64,000 nt of DNA from Azolla caroliniana (GCA_043228905.1 JBHGNT010000011.1:12586001-12650000); one strand, 5' to 3'. Shown: positions 42,957 through 54,607, numbered from the stretch's first letter. Program-made: numbers and translations. The notes: generated from the sequence alone by a model not told the origin.

Positions 42957-43513
42957 TCAGGTCTTGTTGGTCACAAAAATATTTCAAGGACTCGTGATCC
43001 GTAGTTACCACAAAACGATTTCCATAAAGATAACGGCGCCATGTTTTGAGCACGTGTATAACTGCAAATTACTCCTTTTCTTGAATGGTATACCGACATT
43101 GAGCAGAATCAAGTTTTTCTTACTCTCGAATGCTATTGGTTTACCATCTTGATATAAGACAACACCTATAGCATAATCGCTTGCATCGGTTTCAACCTCA
43201 AAAGGTTTTGAAGGATCATGTAAAAGAAGTGAAGGAGCCTTGCACACCAGGTCCTTGAGTTCCTTAAAGGCGAGGTCTAGTGTAGCATTCCAGACAATGG
43301 GTTTTGTAGACTTACGTGTTTGACCTTTTAGCAGATCAATAAACGGCGTCGTCAATTGGGAGTAATTATGAAGAAATTTTCGGAAAAACCCGACAAAACC
43401 AAAGAATGATCAAACTTCTCGAATATTCCGAAGAGTGGGCCAAAGCTTGATTTTCTCGATGCGAGAAGGATCAATTTCAACTCCTCGTTCGGTTATGAGA
43501 TGTCCAAGATAAG
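42957..43513 (-). pseudogene. Gypsy A RNase H (first part) and RT end
   Basis: Read leftwards: ITERGVEIDPSRIEKI, then ATLDLAFKELKDLVCKAPSL, KPFEVETDASDYAIGVVLYQ and GKPIAFESKK. Frameshifts follow, then the sequence reaches TDHESLKYF at the copia C junction, where 31260 continues it. Confidence 0.87.
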
Positions 43514-43904
43514 TGTTGTGAGACAAGCTCAACATCGGCCAGATCGGCTGAAGAAGCCGAGGACCGGATCGGCTGGGACCGATCGGTTAGGCCGAGTGCG
43601 TAAACCGAGAGGTCGTTAGGAAAGATATTCCGTGAGGAATATATTTGGGAGTTAGTGTAGGAGCTCTTAATAAGCATTGAAGTACTGTCAGTACTTCGAT
43701 CAGTCCTTCTAGGACTTGTATAAAAGTGCTCACTGAGCACGTCTTATGTACACACAGAGATTGAGTATTATTGTAAAATATAGTTCTTTGAGTTTCTCTC
43801 TCTGTCTCTCCCGCGTATACCGTGTAAGCTCAAGCTCTCCATTAAACCTGTGTTTCCTTCCTCTGTTCTGTCTTCATACCTGCTTCCGCACGCTACTTTC
43901 TACA
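43514..43904 (+). repeat. 5' LTR of copia E
   Basis: 391 bp, with a TATA box TATAAAAG at 43719-43726. The head inverted repeat has one mismatch (TGTTGTG for TGTTGAG). The primer site TGGTATCAGAGCGC follows at 43905-43918. Confidence 0.92.
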
Positions 43905-43976
43905 TGGTATCAGAGCGCGAGGGTTGAGAACCTCTCTGCAGCCGACACAGCTTGACGAAGAAGAACGAGAAGAACG

Positions 43977-44930
43977 ATGGATAGAGGCATGGCGAGCTCG
44001 CTTCCAACAGAGAAGCTCGACAGAACCAACTACGCGTCTTGGTCCTACAAGATGCACCAGTACCTGCTCAGGCATGGCTACTGGAGTTATGTCGAAGGAG
44101 CTAATGACGCGGCACCCGAATCGACACACAAAGACTTCCCGTCGTGGGAGCAATCAGCGAGCAGGGTACTATACTGCTTCGCGTCGTGTGTGGGCGAACA
44201 ACTATTGAGCTATGTTCGGGATGCAAAGACGTCGAAGGGTGCGTGGGAAAATCTGAAGAAGATTTTCGCCGCAAGCACCACAGCCAGGAAGCTTCAGCTC
44301 CGACAGGAGTTGAGCAACCTACGACAACGCGACTTGTCGGTGGCAGACTATACCTCAAAGATCAAGGATATCTGCGACTCCCTCGCCTCCATAGAGGTGA
44401 ACATCGAGGAGAGCGAGATGGTCCAGATCTGTCTCGGAGGTTTGGCATCGAAGTTTGGAGTGTTCCGAACGGTTGTGTGTACCCGGGAGAATACGCCGTC
44501 CTTTTTCGACTTACAGTCGATGCTCCTGGTAGAGGAGAACCACGCGGGTGCGTCGACAAGCACGCACACCGACAGCAAGATGTTGTACACAGAGGGAGAA
44601 AGGCCCCGTGGTCGTGGCGGATGAGGCGAGTCAGTACGCAATGGAAGCGGCCAACGAGATCAAGGAAGAAGGCACCGAAGTGATGCCAACAGCAACTCTG
44701 GAACCTTCGGAAACAGGGGGAGTCGAAGCGATGAGAACCGGCAAGGGAAGGCCATCGCGGAGTGCTGGTATTGTGGCAAGAAAGGCCACAGGGAAAGTGA
44801 GTACTGGAAGAAGCGCGCCGATTCGGAGAGAACTGGTTCCGGGAACGGCTCCAGACATACCGACAAGGGAAATCGGCAGCGATCACACTACGCCCAAGAC
44901 TCTGGGAGAGCCGGAGAAGGGACTGCCTTC
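43977..44930 (+). pseudogene. Copia E gag
   Basis: Starts MDRGMASSLPTEKLDRTNY and is nearly identical to Copia-1 gag. The frame is stopped by TGA at 44622-44624, where Copia-1 has CGA (Arg). The zinc knuckle beyond it reads CWYCGKKGHRESEYW, so the last Cys is Tyr. The same frame continues into protease. Confidence 0.87.
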
Positions 44931-46949
44931 GTGACGAGACACGAAGCAAACTCAATGAAACAGAGCACCCCGAGATCGGACGAGGTGTGGTACGTAGACT
45001 CCGGCGCGTCAAACCACATGACGAGCCATAAGGAGTGGTTCTCGTACCTTGAAAAACCGATACAACCTGGAGTAGTCGCAACAGGAGACGACACTCCGCA
45101 TCCGATCGCGAATGTCGGAGAAGTTCCCATTAGCCATGTCGGGCAGAAAGGGAAACTCATGAACGTGTTGCACGTTCCGACAATCACGAAGAACTTGGTC
45201 TCGGTCGGACAGATCATCGACCAAGGAATGGAGGTTCGGTTTACACACCTCGGGTGCTTCATTGAGGAAGAAGGTCGTGTGATTGCGCAAGGGCGCAGAG
45301 ACGGGAGGATGTTCATCCTCGATTCCACTGACGGTGGCACCGCAATGTTCGCGAAGGGACAAAAGACCGAGTCGGACATCGACTTGTGGCACAAGCGGAT
45401 AGGCCACGTCAACTACCAGCGGCTTCAAGATCTGCAATCGAAACAGGTAGTGTTCGGATTTCCCAAGTTTAGTGGCCGAAGGGCACAAATTTGTGAAGCC
45501 TGCCAGCTCGGGAAGCAACACCGACTTCCTTTCCCCAACGAGTGAAACCGTAGCCGGAACAAGCTCGACCTTATACACTCGGATGTGTGGGGGCCAGCAC
45601 AAAACGTTAGTCTTGGCGGGAGCCGATATTTCGTCTCCTTCATCGACGACCACACGCGGCACACGTGGATCTACCTCATTGAGAGGAAGAGCGAAGTCTT
45701 CGACTGTTTCCGGGACCTCAAAGGGTTCGTGGAAGCCGAAACGGGACGAAAGATCAAGTGCCTGCGGTCGGATGGCAGGAAAGAGTACTTTTCCGGTCAA
45801 TTCAACGGCTATCTACAACAAATGGGAATTCGACGCGAATTCAGTTGTAGATACATGCCGGAACAGAACGGCGTAGCCGTGAGGAAGAATCGGTCAGTTG
45901 TGGAAGCGGCACGGGCAATGCTGGAGGAGAAGTGCTTGCCCAAGTTCTACTGGGCCGAAGCAGTAAGGACCGCGATATACATCTAGAACCGGATCGGAGA
46001 CAAAGTGTCAGCGCACGAGCTATATTTCGGAACGAAGCCAAACTTGCGACACTTGAGGGTGTTCGGTAGCATTGCATATGTGCATGTACCGAAGGAGAAG
46101 AGGAGGAAGCTGGACGCAAAGGCCGAGAAATGCATCTTGGTCGGTTACTCGGACGAGCAAAAGGGTTATAAGTGCTATAACCCTCGCACCAAACAAGCGC
46201 GTGCCAGCCGCGACGTTGTGTTTGACGAGTCCGCGTCCTGGTACCTGCCCCCGACTACGAACCTCGACTCCAATCCGAGTTCTGACGATGAGGTCAGCGA
46301 GGCCGAGATGCCTCCAGATGAGCCCGAAATCGAGACCCATGAAGAGAGTCTGATTTCACTCCGCTTAAGTGGACCGATTGGACGACTGAGTCGATACGAT
46401 CAGTCCGATAAAGAGCCAGCGAGTAGTGGAGACTCGGCCGTGCATTTCCCGCGCAGGAAGCCGAGGAGATGGCTGCGCAAAGAGAAAGGGAAGAAGAAGG
46501 TGTCGGATTCCGGTACGGAAAGGAACGAGTCAGACCGACGCAAGTCCGACTCCGAGGGAACCGGTGACGGGTCTTTAAAGGTGAAGACCGCATCGACCGA
46601 GAAGGCCTCGACATCGGCTAATGTGAGATTACGCCAATCTACCCACCAGAAGAACCCAGTTGTGTGGTTCGGATACAACGAGTACATGGCGCATCATTAT
46701 GCATACATGACCCGTGTAGCGGAAGTGCGTGAGCCGGAGAGCTACGCAGAAGCGGCTAAAGATGCGAATTGGCGTGCCGCGATGGAGGAAGAGATGCACG
46801 CATTGGCGGAGAACGAGACCTGGGACTTGGTTGACGCACCGAAGGGGGTAAAACCGATCGAGTGTAGGTGGGTGTACAAGGTCAAGTACAACACCGATGG
46901 CTCGGTCAACCGGTACAAGGCTCGGCTAGTGGCAAAGGGCTATACATAG
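44931..46949 (+). pseudogene. Copia E protease, integrase and RT start
   Basis: A single frame carries VWYVDSGASNHMTSHKEW, LWHKRIGHVNYQRLQ, HSDVWGPAQNVSLGGSRYF, FIDDHTRHTWIYLI, LRSDGRKEYFSGQF, GVAVRKNRSVVEA and [20 protein letters not shown]. Stops at 45543, 45984 and 46947 interrupt it. Integrase normally has GVAERKN; here the catalytic Glu is Val, unlike Copia-1. Confidence 0.87.
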
Positions 46950-46959
46950 AAACACGGCA

Positions 46960-48768
46960 TTGACTACGATGACGACCGTCCGTGTTTTGCTGGCAGTAGC
47001 TGCGGCGAAGGGGTGGCACTTACATCAGATGGATGTAAAGAATGCGTTCCTGCAAGGTGACCTTGAGGAACAGGTGTATATGGTACAGCCCCCCGGATTT
47101 CACTCCGGAACGAACTCCTCGGCAGTATGCCGATTGAAGAAGTCCCTTTACAGATTGAAGCAAGCCCCACGTGCCTGGAACGCGAAGATCACGCAACAAC
47201 TGCGTCGGATGGGCTTCGTCACGTCAAAATCGGACTCTTCCCTGTTCATCCGGAAAGGTCGACTCGGACCGGTTAGTATTTTACTGTACGTTGATGACTT
47301 GGTCATCACCGGCGCCGACCAAGGTGAAATCGACCGCGTGAAGCTTCAGCATGCGGCATCGTTCTACATGAAGGATCTGGGGGACCTTCATTACTTCCTC
47401 GGGATCGAAGTGATCCGTACCCCCGAAGGCATATCGATCAGCCAACGTCATTACATGCTGAATATGCTCTTCAAACTCGAGATGGCCGACTGTAAGTCCA
47501 TCTCGACTCCTCTGGACAGAACCATCAAGCTTCGTCTGGATACGGGAAAGGTATGCGACCCGACGAAGTTTCGACAAATTGTCGGAAGCCTCATAGACTT
47601 GACCATCACCCGACCCGACCTCAGTTATCCGGTCGGGATGATCAGTCAGTTCATGGCGCCACCTACCGAGGAGCACCTTCAGTGTGCACAACGCATACTT
47701 CGGTATGTCAACGACACTAAGGACCGGGGACTGCTGTATCAGACCGGTGAAGTTGCGCAGTTAGTCGGCTACACTGATGTTGATTGGGCTGGCAACGCCG
47801 CTGATCGCCGATCCACGTCCGGATACGCATTCTCCCTCGGGAGTGCCGCGATCGCATGGAGCAGTAAGAAGCAGCCGACAGTTGCACTGTCGAGCACCGA
47901 AGCTGAATACCGAGGAGCGGCTGTCGCGACATGCGAAGCCATATGGTTGAAGCGGCTACTTAAGGACCTGCAAGAGGAGGTGTCAGATCCGACGACGATC
48001 TACTTCGACAACCTCAGCAGCATCCAGCTCGCGAAGAACCCCGTTTTCCATGCACGGACCAAGCACATTGAGGTGCACTACCATTTCGTTTGTGAGCGTG
48101 TCCTTTCCGGTGAAGTCGAACTTCAGTACGTGCCGACGGATCGGCAGACTGCCGACATCTTCACAAAGTCGCTTGGTCTAGACAAGTTGCGGCAATTCTC
48201 AGGTGCGCTCGGGTTGCGTCACCTTGACGTGCCGAACTTGAGGGGGAGAACAGTCCCGAACGACCAAGCAAAGCAGCCGGAAAGGAGCGGACACCGCGAC
48301 ACCGAGTCGGTTGTCGAGTTCGACATCGGATCGGCTGAAGAAGCCGAGGGCGGACCTGCGGAGAGGTTCGGAAGCAGACAGAAGGGGAGCAACCGAAGGA
48401 GAGAGCCGAAGCCAACCACGGATAGGGGAGATGACGCCATCGAGGGCGAGAAGACCGAAGACGAGTTGGAGACAGCCAACTCGGACGAGAGCGAAGACCG
48501 ATCGGAGGAAGCCGAGTCGGTTCGGATGTTTGATTCAGACACGCTGAATGAACCGAGGCCCAAGCGGAAGAAAAGGCAGCAGAAGAAGCGTCAACACCGC
48601 AACAACAGAAGAGCTAATGAGGGCCACATGAGCAGACAAGCCGACCGGAAGGGTCGAAGCGCGCGGAGTCGAACAGGTCGAGGAGCGCAAGCGAGGCGAG
48701 AAGCCAAGAGGAACCAGTGCTGTCAAGATCCCGAAGAGCCTCAAGTTGAGCTTGAGGGGGAGTGTTGA
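46960..48768 (+). CDS. Copia E RT, RNase H and extra C-terminal tail
   Basis: A 602-residue open frame follows a 26-bp deletion that removed the DETFAPV motif. It covers [69 protein letters not shown] and [13 protein letters not shown], then the usual copia end HLDVPNLRG. A tail of about 180 residues follows, acidic then basic (RPKRKKRQQKKRQHRNN). The final Cys and stop codons, TGT TGA, are the first six bases of the 3' LTR. No proper start codon exists, so it is a remnant frame. Confidence 0.8.
   Translation: MTTMTTVRVLLAVAAAKGWHLHQMDVKNAFLQGDLEEQVYMVQPPGFHSGTNSSAVCRLKKSLYRLKQAPRAWNAKITQQLRRMGFVTSKSDSSLFIRKGRLGPVSILLYVDDLVITGADQGEIDRVKLQHAASFYMKDLGDLHYFLGIEVIRTPEGISISQRHYMLNMLFKLEMADCKSISTPLDRTIKLRLDTGKVCDPTKFRQIVGSLIDLTITRPDLSYPVGMISQFMAPPTEEHLQCAQRILRYVNDTKDRGLLYQTGEVAQLVGYTDVDWAGNAADRRSTSGYAFSLGSAAIAWSSKKQPTVALSSTEAEYRGAAVATCEAIWLKRLLKDLQEEVSDPTTIYFDNLSSIQLAKNPVFHARTKHIEVHYHFVCERVLSGEVELQYVPTDRQTADIFTKSLGLDKLRQFSGALGLRHLDVPNLRGRTVPNDQAKQPERSGHRDTESVVEFDIGSAEEAEGGPAERFGSRQKGSNRRREPKPTTDRGDDAIEGEKTEDELETANSDESEDRSEEAESVRMFDSDTLNEPRPKRKKRQQKKRQHRNNRRANEGHMSRQADRKGRSARSRTGRGAQARREAKRNQCCQDPEEPQVELEGEC
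48237..48248 (+). repeat. Internal copy of the polypurine tract in copia E
   Basis: CTTGAGGGGGAG is identical to the tract at 48751-48762 before the 3' LTR. The extra tail lies between the two, as in Copia-1. Confidence 0.75.
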
Positions 48769-49138
48769 GAGACAAGCTCAACATCGGCCAAATCGGCTGA
48801 AGAAGCCGAGGGCCGGATCGGCTGGGACCGATCGGTTAGGCCGAGTGCGTAAACCGAGAGGTTGTTAGGAAAGATATTCCGTGAGGAATATATTTGGGAG
48901 TTAGTGTAGGAGCTCTTAATAAGCATTGAAGTACTGTCAGTACTTCGGTCAGTCCTTCTAGGACTTGTATAAAAGTGCTCACTGAGCACGTCTTATGTAC
49001 ACACAGAGATTGAGTATTATTGTAAAATATAGTTTTTTGAGTTTCTCTCTCTGTCTCTCCCGCGTATACCATGTAAGCTCAAGCTCTCCATTAAACCTGT
49101 GTTTCCTTCATACCTGCTTCCGCACGCTACTTTCTACA
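48763..49138 (+). repeat. 3' LTR of copia E
   Basis: 376 bp; relative to the 5' LTR 15 bases are missing near 49108, between short CTTC repeats. ATAAG follows. Confidence 0.92.
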
Positions 49139-49143
49139 ATAAG

Positions 49144-49828
49144 TAATTGATTTCTTGAAGAACTAACATCTTGAGATCTTCGCATAAAATTGTTTGTCAC
49201 GCAATGTTTGTAAAACAAAGCGGACATGTTTAGCATGTTCTTGTAATGTATGGCTATAAACTAAAATATCATCCAAGAAAATAACGACAAATTTTCCAAG
49301 TTGTTCTCGGAAAATGTCATTCATTTCTTGTTGAAATGTAGCCAGAGCATTGGTCAAACCAAAAGGCATAACCAAAAACTCTTAATGGTCATAGCGCGTA
49401 CGAAATGCCATTTTAGGAACATCGTCCTCACTTATACAAATTTGATGGTAGCCAGTACGAAGATCAAGTTTTGTAAAATACCGAGGTCCCTGGAGACGGT
49501 CAATTAGATCGTCAACCCGGGGCAATGGATACGAATTCTTGATCGTCACTTTATTCAAGCGTCGGTAATTAATACACATACGCCATGTGCCCTCTTTCTT
49601 TTTAACCAAGAGAACTGGTGCACCCCATAGAGATTTACTATAACGTATATAACCCATTCGTAAATAGTCCTTGAGTTGCTTAGATACCTCATCCTCTTTG
49701 GATCGACTTAACCGATGAGGTATACTTATTGGTGCAACATCAAGTACAATATTTATACGATGGTCTATATTACGTTTAGGAGGTAACCCATCTGGTAGTT
49801 CACTCGGAAAAAACATCACGAAAATCAT
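49144..49828 (-). pseudogene. Gypsy A reverse transcriptase
   Basis: Minus strand: [33 protein letters not shown] (catalytic Asp), MAFRTRYDH, a TAA near 49381, [33 protein letters not shown] (FLDD) and QFYAKISRC. It is cut at 49143 by copia E. Confidence 0.88.
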
Positions 49829-50522
49829 TTAAGATTTCATCAAGTTGTTGTTCAAAATATGTTAATTGAACTGATACATTATCGATATTGTAAACGTGAA
49901 TGTCCGGATCAAGTACACAATAAAATAGAGTAGAACAAGACAACTCGGATATTGATGGAGAGGAAACAATCAAGAGGGATTGTTTTTTTATACATTGAGT
50001 AAAATGAGTACAATCGTTCAGTACAAAAGTTATTGAATGATGAACCCAATCAATAGATAAAGACGAAGTTTTATTATAGAACCAGGGATAACCCAATATT
50101 ACATCAGTGGTACAAAGATTCATTACATGGAAGTCTACTTCCTCTATATAAGTATCAATAGAAATTCCTAATGAATGAATCACCTCGTTGATATATTGTA
50201 CTCTTCCATCAGCCAAGTGCACTGTATAGGTGTGATCACTTACGGTGGGTTGGATTCCCCGTATCTGAACCAAACGATCATTCACAAAGTTGTGTGAGCT
50301 TCCCGAATCAAAAAAAAATTGTACGGGAGATCCATTGATATACCCGTTTGCACGTAGTAAATCATTGGGACCCAATACATAGTGAGAGAAAGAACATTGA
50401 CAATTACTTAAATGATGTGTATAGACGTGAAGGACATTAGGAATCTGACCTTTGTGGTATGTAGCTTTAGCTTTGCTGTCGTGCTCTTTCCATTGGAGCT
50501 TTCGATAGTGCAGAATACGCAA
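49800..50522 (-). pseudogene. Gypsy A aspartic protease and linker
   Basis: A minus-strand ORF of 240 residues with FFFDSGSSHNFVNDRLVQ, the D-S-G-S-S-H-N-F signature of plant gypsy proteases, and DVILGYPWFYN. It continues to [10 protein letters not shown] before the RT. Confidence 0.85.
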
Positions 50523-51331
50523 AAAGGATGTTGTCGCTTACAATCGCGATCCATGAATTCGTTGGGTGTCTTGCGTTTCCGAATGAATTGCGACTGCTTA
50601 GTCCCGGGCGCTTCATTGGGTTTGTTGTGGTCCTTCTTTGATGTGCGTTGATAGCGAAGAACTATTTCAACGGCCTCTTTGAAGGATTTTGGATCCTTAT
50701 CGTGCACTATCCAGTGATAGTCCGAATTGGGGGTGCCATTGACAAAACAAGCTATTAACCAATTGTCCCCTTCTAGACCCGATTTTTGGATTTGGGTTCT
50801 AGCATGGTGGACATAATCTTCTAACGAGGAAAACTTCTTGCGAGAGAGGTTCATTAAAGCTTGAGCTGCCTCGGTTTGAGAGGGAGGTTACAAAAATTGG
50901 CCCTTGAAAACTGTGACAAAATCTGTCTAGGTATCAAGCATTTTTCCCAAAGTTCGGAGCCCACGTTCTCGGCCGACATATGCAATCTTCGTACTATCTG
51001 GCATGGGATAGAGCTCAAAATGAGACTCCCATCGGCCCAGCCACGTGCAGATTGCTTCTTCGGTTCTTTCCTTGTTTTCTCCCATAAATGGTTTAACGAC
51101 AAACGATGGTTCACCTTGTCGCTCATCAGGTCTATTAGTCTCACGTTGTAAGCTAATGACACGTGCCTTGAGAGCACTTTGAGATTGCCGAAGTTCGGTC
51201 ATCTGTTGAGCGGTGAAACTAAGGTATTGGCTTATTTGTGAAAAATACATCTCAATGGACATTTGTCTAGGAAGATTTCCTTGAGTTCCTTCCGCTTGAG
51301 CGGATGACATCGGGTCGTTATTTTGAGCCAT
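50408..51331 (-). pseudogene. Gypsy A gag
   Basis: The probable start is MAQNNDPMSSAQAEGTQGNL at 51331. The capsid region shows FMGENKERTEEAICTWLGRW. The frame changes twice; the downstream part has SSLEDYVHHARTQIQKSGLE and FKEAVEIVLRYQRT. A degraded zinc-knuckle remnant with FCVFC lies near the end. Confidence 0.78.
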
Positions 51332-52908
51332 TGAATGATTATTTCTGGCAAAGAAATAGGATAAGGTCAAACAAATAGTCATAACATCATGTCGTGATGT
51401 AAACATATCATGGGCAAACATTAATCGATATCATGATCTCACGTCAATACCTCTCTAGACGTATGAGATGAGGTTGAAGATCAGGTTACTATGGTAACAC
51501 AAAGGTGTTTTAAAAACCATGGGGGTGACAAATTAATGTCTTTCCCTGATCTCTATATCGATTTTCGGCTCTTTAAGTCCTATTACGAGGACCCCGAAGT
51601 GCACTTAGACCTCAAGTTTAAACATGTGTTATAGTCATATGTATCAATGATGTTATATAGTCTTAGTCATATTTGAACTCGAGACCTCAAGAACAAATGC
51701 ATTAAACACTTGAGCCAACCAAGTAGGTTGCTCTTCTTGAATGTTTAATATTTAATACGTATAAGAGATATGCGAGGCATTTGCCCATATATGTCTTTTT
51801 AAAAGAAACATATATGTCAAGAGTCCTTATTTCCCCCTCGTTTACCACAAACTTTGTTGGTACGTTACCTAACCTCAAGTCTCGTATTTACGATGGCAAA
51901 CGCCAAAGTGCAACCTAATGGTCAAGTTAAATGAGCCCTCTTTTCGTAGTAGGCCCACGTGGCCCATCACATGGTTATGTTATTACGAATGCCTTTCGTA
52001 AGACTGGTCTCATGGTGGCATCATATCCATGTAATGAGGGAGGGATGTTGGATATGTGTGTCATAAGAGCGACCTCGCATCAAGTGGGTCAAGCCCTACG
52101 TTCTCAACACCATTGTGGCTAATATTGTTTCATTACATAACGAAATTGAAGTCACCAATGGGGATGTCAGCAATAAAAATTTGTTGAAAAAGGGATGGTG
52201 ACAACGCCATTCTCACAAAAATGGGAGGACGGCCACCAAGATCCTTTCCCCAAAAAGGAAAACATTCAATATTGAAATCACGTAATAGCTTATATACACA
52301 TATGTATATTATCACATATATACGATCAAATACGTATACATGTGACCACATATGCATATATAAAAGAAATCATAATATAAAATAGCCAAAAATGATGTAA
52401 TCGAGATACGTAATCGAGGCATATACCCTCTACGCACACAAAACATCTAAAAAAATAAGGGTTAATCGTAATACGTAATTGAGGTATTGTCCTAATACGC
52501 ATACGACACCAAACACATATCATTTACATACAAATCAAGGTAATCACCTCATACGCAAACGTAACATATGTTTGTGAACGTAATACGTAATTGAGGTATT
52601 AACCTATTACGCATACGACACTAATCACATATTAAATATATGTCAAATGAGGTATTGACCTCGTGCACATATGTAAACGTTTTATATAACCCATTAATTA
52701 TCAGTACAACATCATTGAATTAATGAGAAAAAAATTACATATGACCATATACATGATTAAAAGGGAGAAGAAGAAATAGAAAAAAAAAACCAAGAAAGAT
52801 TACCGAAGTTCCTTTGTTGATCGTTGTTTGGAACAAGGTCGACCATACGTTGATTGATCGCCATCCATCAAGAAGACAAAACCAACAAAAGAAACATTAG
52901 AACCATAA
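51332..52908. other. Long leader of gypsy A
   Basis: About 1.6 kb between the primer site and gag, with no credible coding sequence. It holds a tRNA-like segment (51659-51735, minus strand) and AT-rich sequence with repeated AATACGTAATTGAGGTATT motifs between 52400 and 52620. Confidence 0.6.
51659..51735 (-). other. tRNA-like segment in gypsy A leader
   Basis: On the minus strand TTGGTTGGCTCAAGTG (A-box-like) is followed by GTCTCGAGTTCAAATATG (B-box-like). It could be a SINE head. Confidence 0.4.
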
Positions 52909-52920
52909 GCTCTGAAACCA
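52909..52920 (-). other. Primer-binding site of gypsy A
   Basis: Minus-strand TGGTTTCAGAGC is one base from the tRNA-iMet site TGGTATCAGAGC and lies two bases after the LTR. Confidence 0.8.
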
Positions 52921-52922
52921 GC

Positions 52923-53374
52923 TATTAGAGATATGCCCTAATGTAAGCATATGATAAGGATAAAACAATGATTGATAGAAAGGAGAGAGAGAAAGAAGAA
53001 TGTTGATCCACCAGACCACCCCCAAGCGAAGGGAATGAGACAGACTCGAGCCTCGATCGGCATCCCATACCACTGTCGTGGCGTCGAGTCGTACCTGGTG
53101 TTGGCGCGCTCGCTACAATAGTTGAACCACCACAAAACAGAGTCTCGACATAGTCAAAAAAAGATGAAATGAGGGTAGTTAGGCCTCTTATTTATAGCGA
53201 TACCCAAGGCCCCCAGGCAAGTTCACACTTGGCCTAATGGATTGTCTCAATCTTGAGGATTAAAAGTAATCCTCCCCTTCTTTACACTCTCGTTTAACCC
53301 TCACACTTATCCACGTGTATAGAATACTACGGTAAATTCTCACCACGGGATATTATATGGTCATGCCCGTAACA
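52923..53374 (-). repeat. 5' LTR of gypsy A
   Basis: 452 bp, matching 22513-22956 at the far end of the nest. The terminal CA (minus strand) is mutated to TA at 52923-52924. GGTTA follows at 53375-53379. Confidence 0.92.
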
Positions 53375-53379
53375 GGTTA

Positions 53380-53796
53380 GTCCTTCAAAAACTTAAGGAC
53401 TGAACTTTAATGTATTTTGTTTGCTAACTAATGCGAAACAGTGTTTTTTTGGTGAGAAAAAAAAGTAGAATTGTATAATAAAGTTATAAATGTAGAAGAC
53501 AAATGTTATTTGCGTTGAATTTAAACATGCTAGTGTTTTTCCCTCATTTTAATAGCATATCTTTGTTTCATCTTTACAATCCCCCTATGTTTGAAAATAT
53601 GTGTATTCTATGTCGTAGTAAGAGGCCAAAAGCCTCAAATAATGACACTAAGAGTTTGGGGTCAAAATATAATATGCTTTGGTGGATGATAGTTCTAGAG
53701 AGAGACTTGTTTTTTTTCAATGACTATAGAGGAAATGAGAGTAGCCTACTATAATGTTAAATTCACTTTATTGACCTATGAAATGGGTGCTAATGT
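53380..53796. other. Unassigned AT-rich sequence right of gypsy A
   Basis: No gene or element signature is visible. The open stretch at 53503-53754 shows no family resemblance. Confidence 0.5.
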
Positions 53797-53800
53797 CACT

Positions 53801-54108
53801 ACATACATTAGTTTTCTCACTACATACATTAATTTTCAAACTTATAAGTTGTGTGTTTGTATATGTTTCTTTGTGCCTTTCTAATCATCTATTTAATTAA
53901 CATTGTTTCTTTATATGTACATCTTTCTTTGAATTTACATGTTTCTTCTTGACTACATACATTAGTTTTCTCACTACATACATTAATTTTCAAACTTATA
54001 AGTTTGTGCATCGGTATATGTTTCTTTGTGCCTTTCTAATCATCAATTGAATTAACATTGTTTCTTTTTATGTACATCTTTCTTTGAATTTACATGTTTC
54101 TTCTTGTT
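53801..54108. repeat. 154-bp direct tandem duplication
   Basis: ACATACATTAGTTTTCTCAC starts at 53801 and again at 53955. The two units then run in parallel to TTTACATGTTTCTTCTTG with few differences. It is non-coding. Confidence 0.8.
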
Positions 54109-54607
54109 GCGTAGAAGGAGAAAATAGGGCTCCCTATACATATGTAACGGAGGATAAGTAAAATGTTGGGTTCTCAAAAATGGCTCTTTCGTGGAAACAT
54201 CATTGCTTCTCTACAAAGTGTCAACATCGTTGCAAATCCACAAAAGAGTTTGAAAACATTTAGAAGCATTGAGATAAAACAGCAGAGCACGAGAAAGAAC
54301 AGGAGTGGCGGAGCAGGAGTTGAAGTGTGTCCCTGTGAGAGGTGAAGCAAGAACAAAGCAAGATCAGGGTTGAATCGTGTCGACCTGCCAATGCAGAGCG
54401 GAGGTATGCAGATGTGGGGCACACATATCCCCCCTTCCATCACACCCTCTGCAAGTCTTGCCACATCCTGCAGACGTCCTACAGTCGATGGTTGTCACAA
54501 CCTCCTCGTCGCCGCTGCCGACGACTCTTCACCAGCCTGCTCAATTAGGGTTCCCCCCCCACCCCCTCAAAGTTCGAGGAGTGGGACTAAAAAAGAAAGT
54601 TTGACTA

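Larger units (their letters stand above)
43514..49138 (+). mobile_element. Copia E, full-length decayed relative of Copia-1
   Basis: LTRs are at 43514-43904 and 48763-49138. The target duplication is ATAAG (43509-43513 and 49139-49143). Length is 5625 bp, with high similarity to Copia-1 throughout. Defects are in-frame stops at 44622, 45543, 45984 and 46947 and a 26-bp deletion near 46970. Most stops are explained by C-to-T or G-to-A change relative to Copia-1. It inserted into the RT of gypsy A. Confidence 0.93.
22513..53374 (-). mobile_element. Gypsy A, chromovirus-like Ty3/gypsy element with nested insertions
   Basis: One minus-strand element has LTRs at 22513-22956 (3') and 52923-53374 (5') and GGTTA duplications at 22508-22512 and 53375-53379. 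Read from right to left it has primer site, gag, protease (FFDSGSSHNF), RT (FLDD), RNase H, integrase and a chromodomain-like end. Its frame is interrupted by B (integrase), C (RNase H) and E (RT), and resumes after each. Subtracting these leaves about 6.8 kb, a normal gypsy size. Stops and frameshifts make it inactive. Confidence 0.93.

Noticed and set aside
22513-53374. A single giant 31-kb retroelement
   Set aside because: The interior is explained by separate elements, each with its own LTRs and target duplications; the original element is about 6.8 kb.
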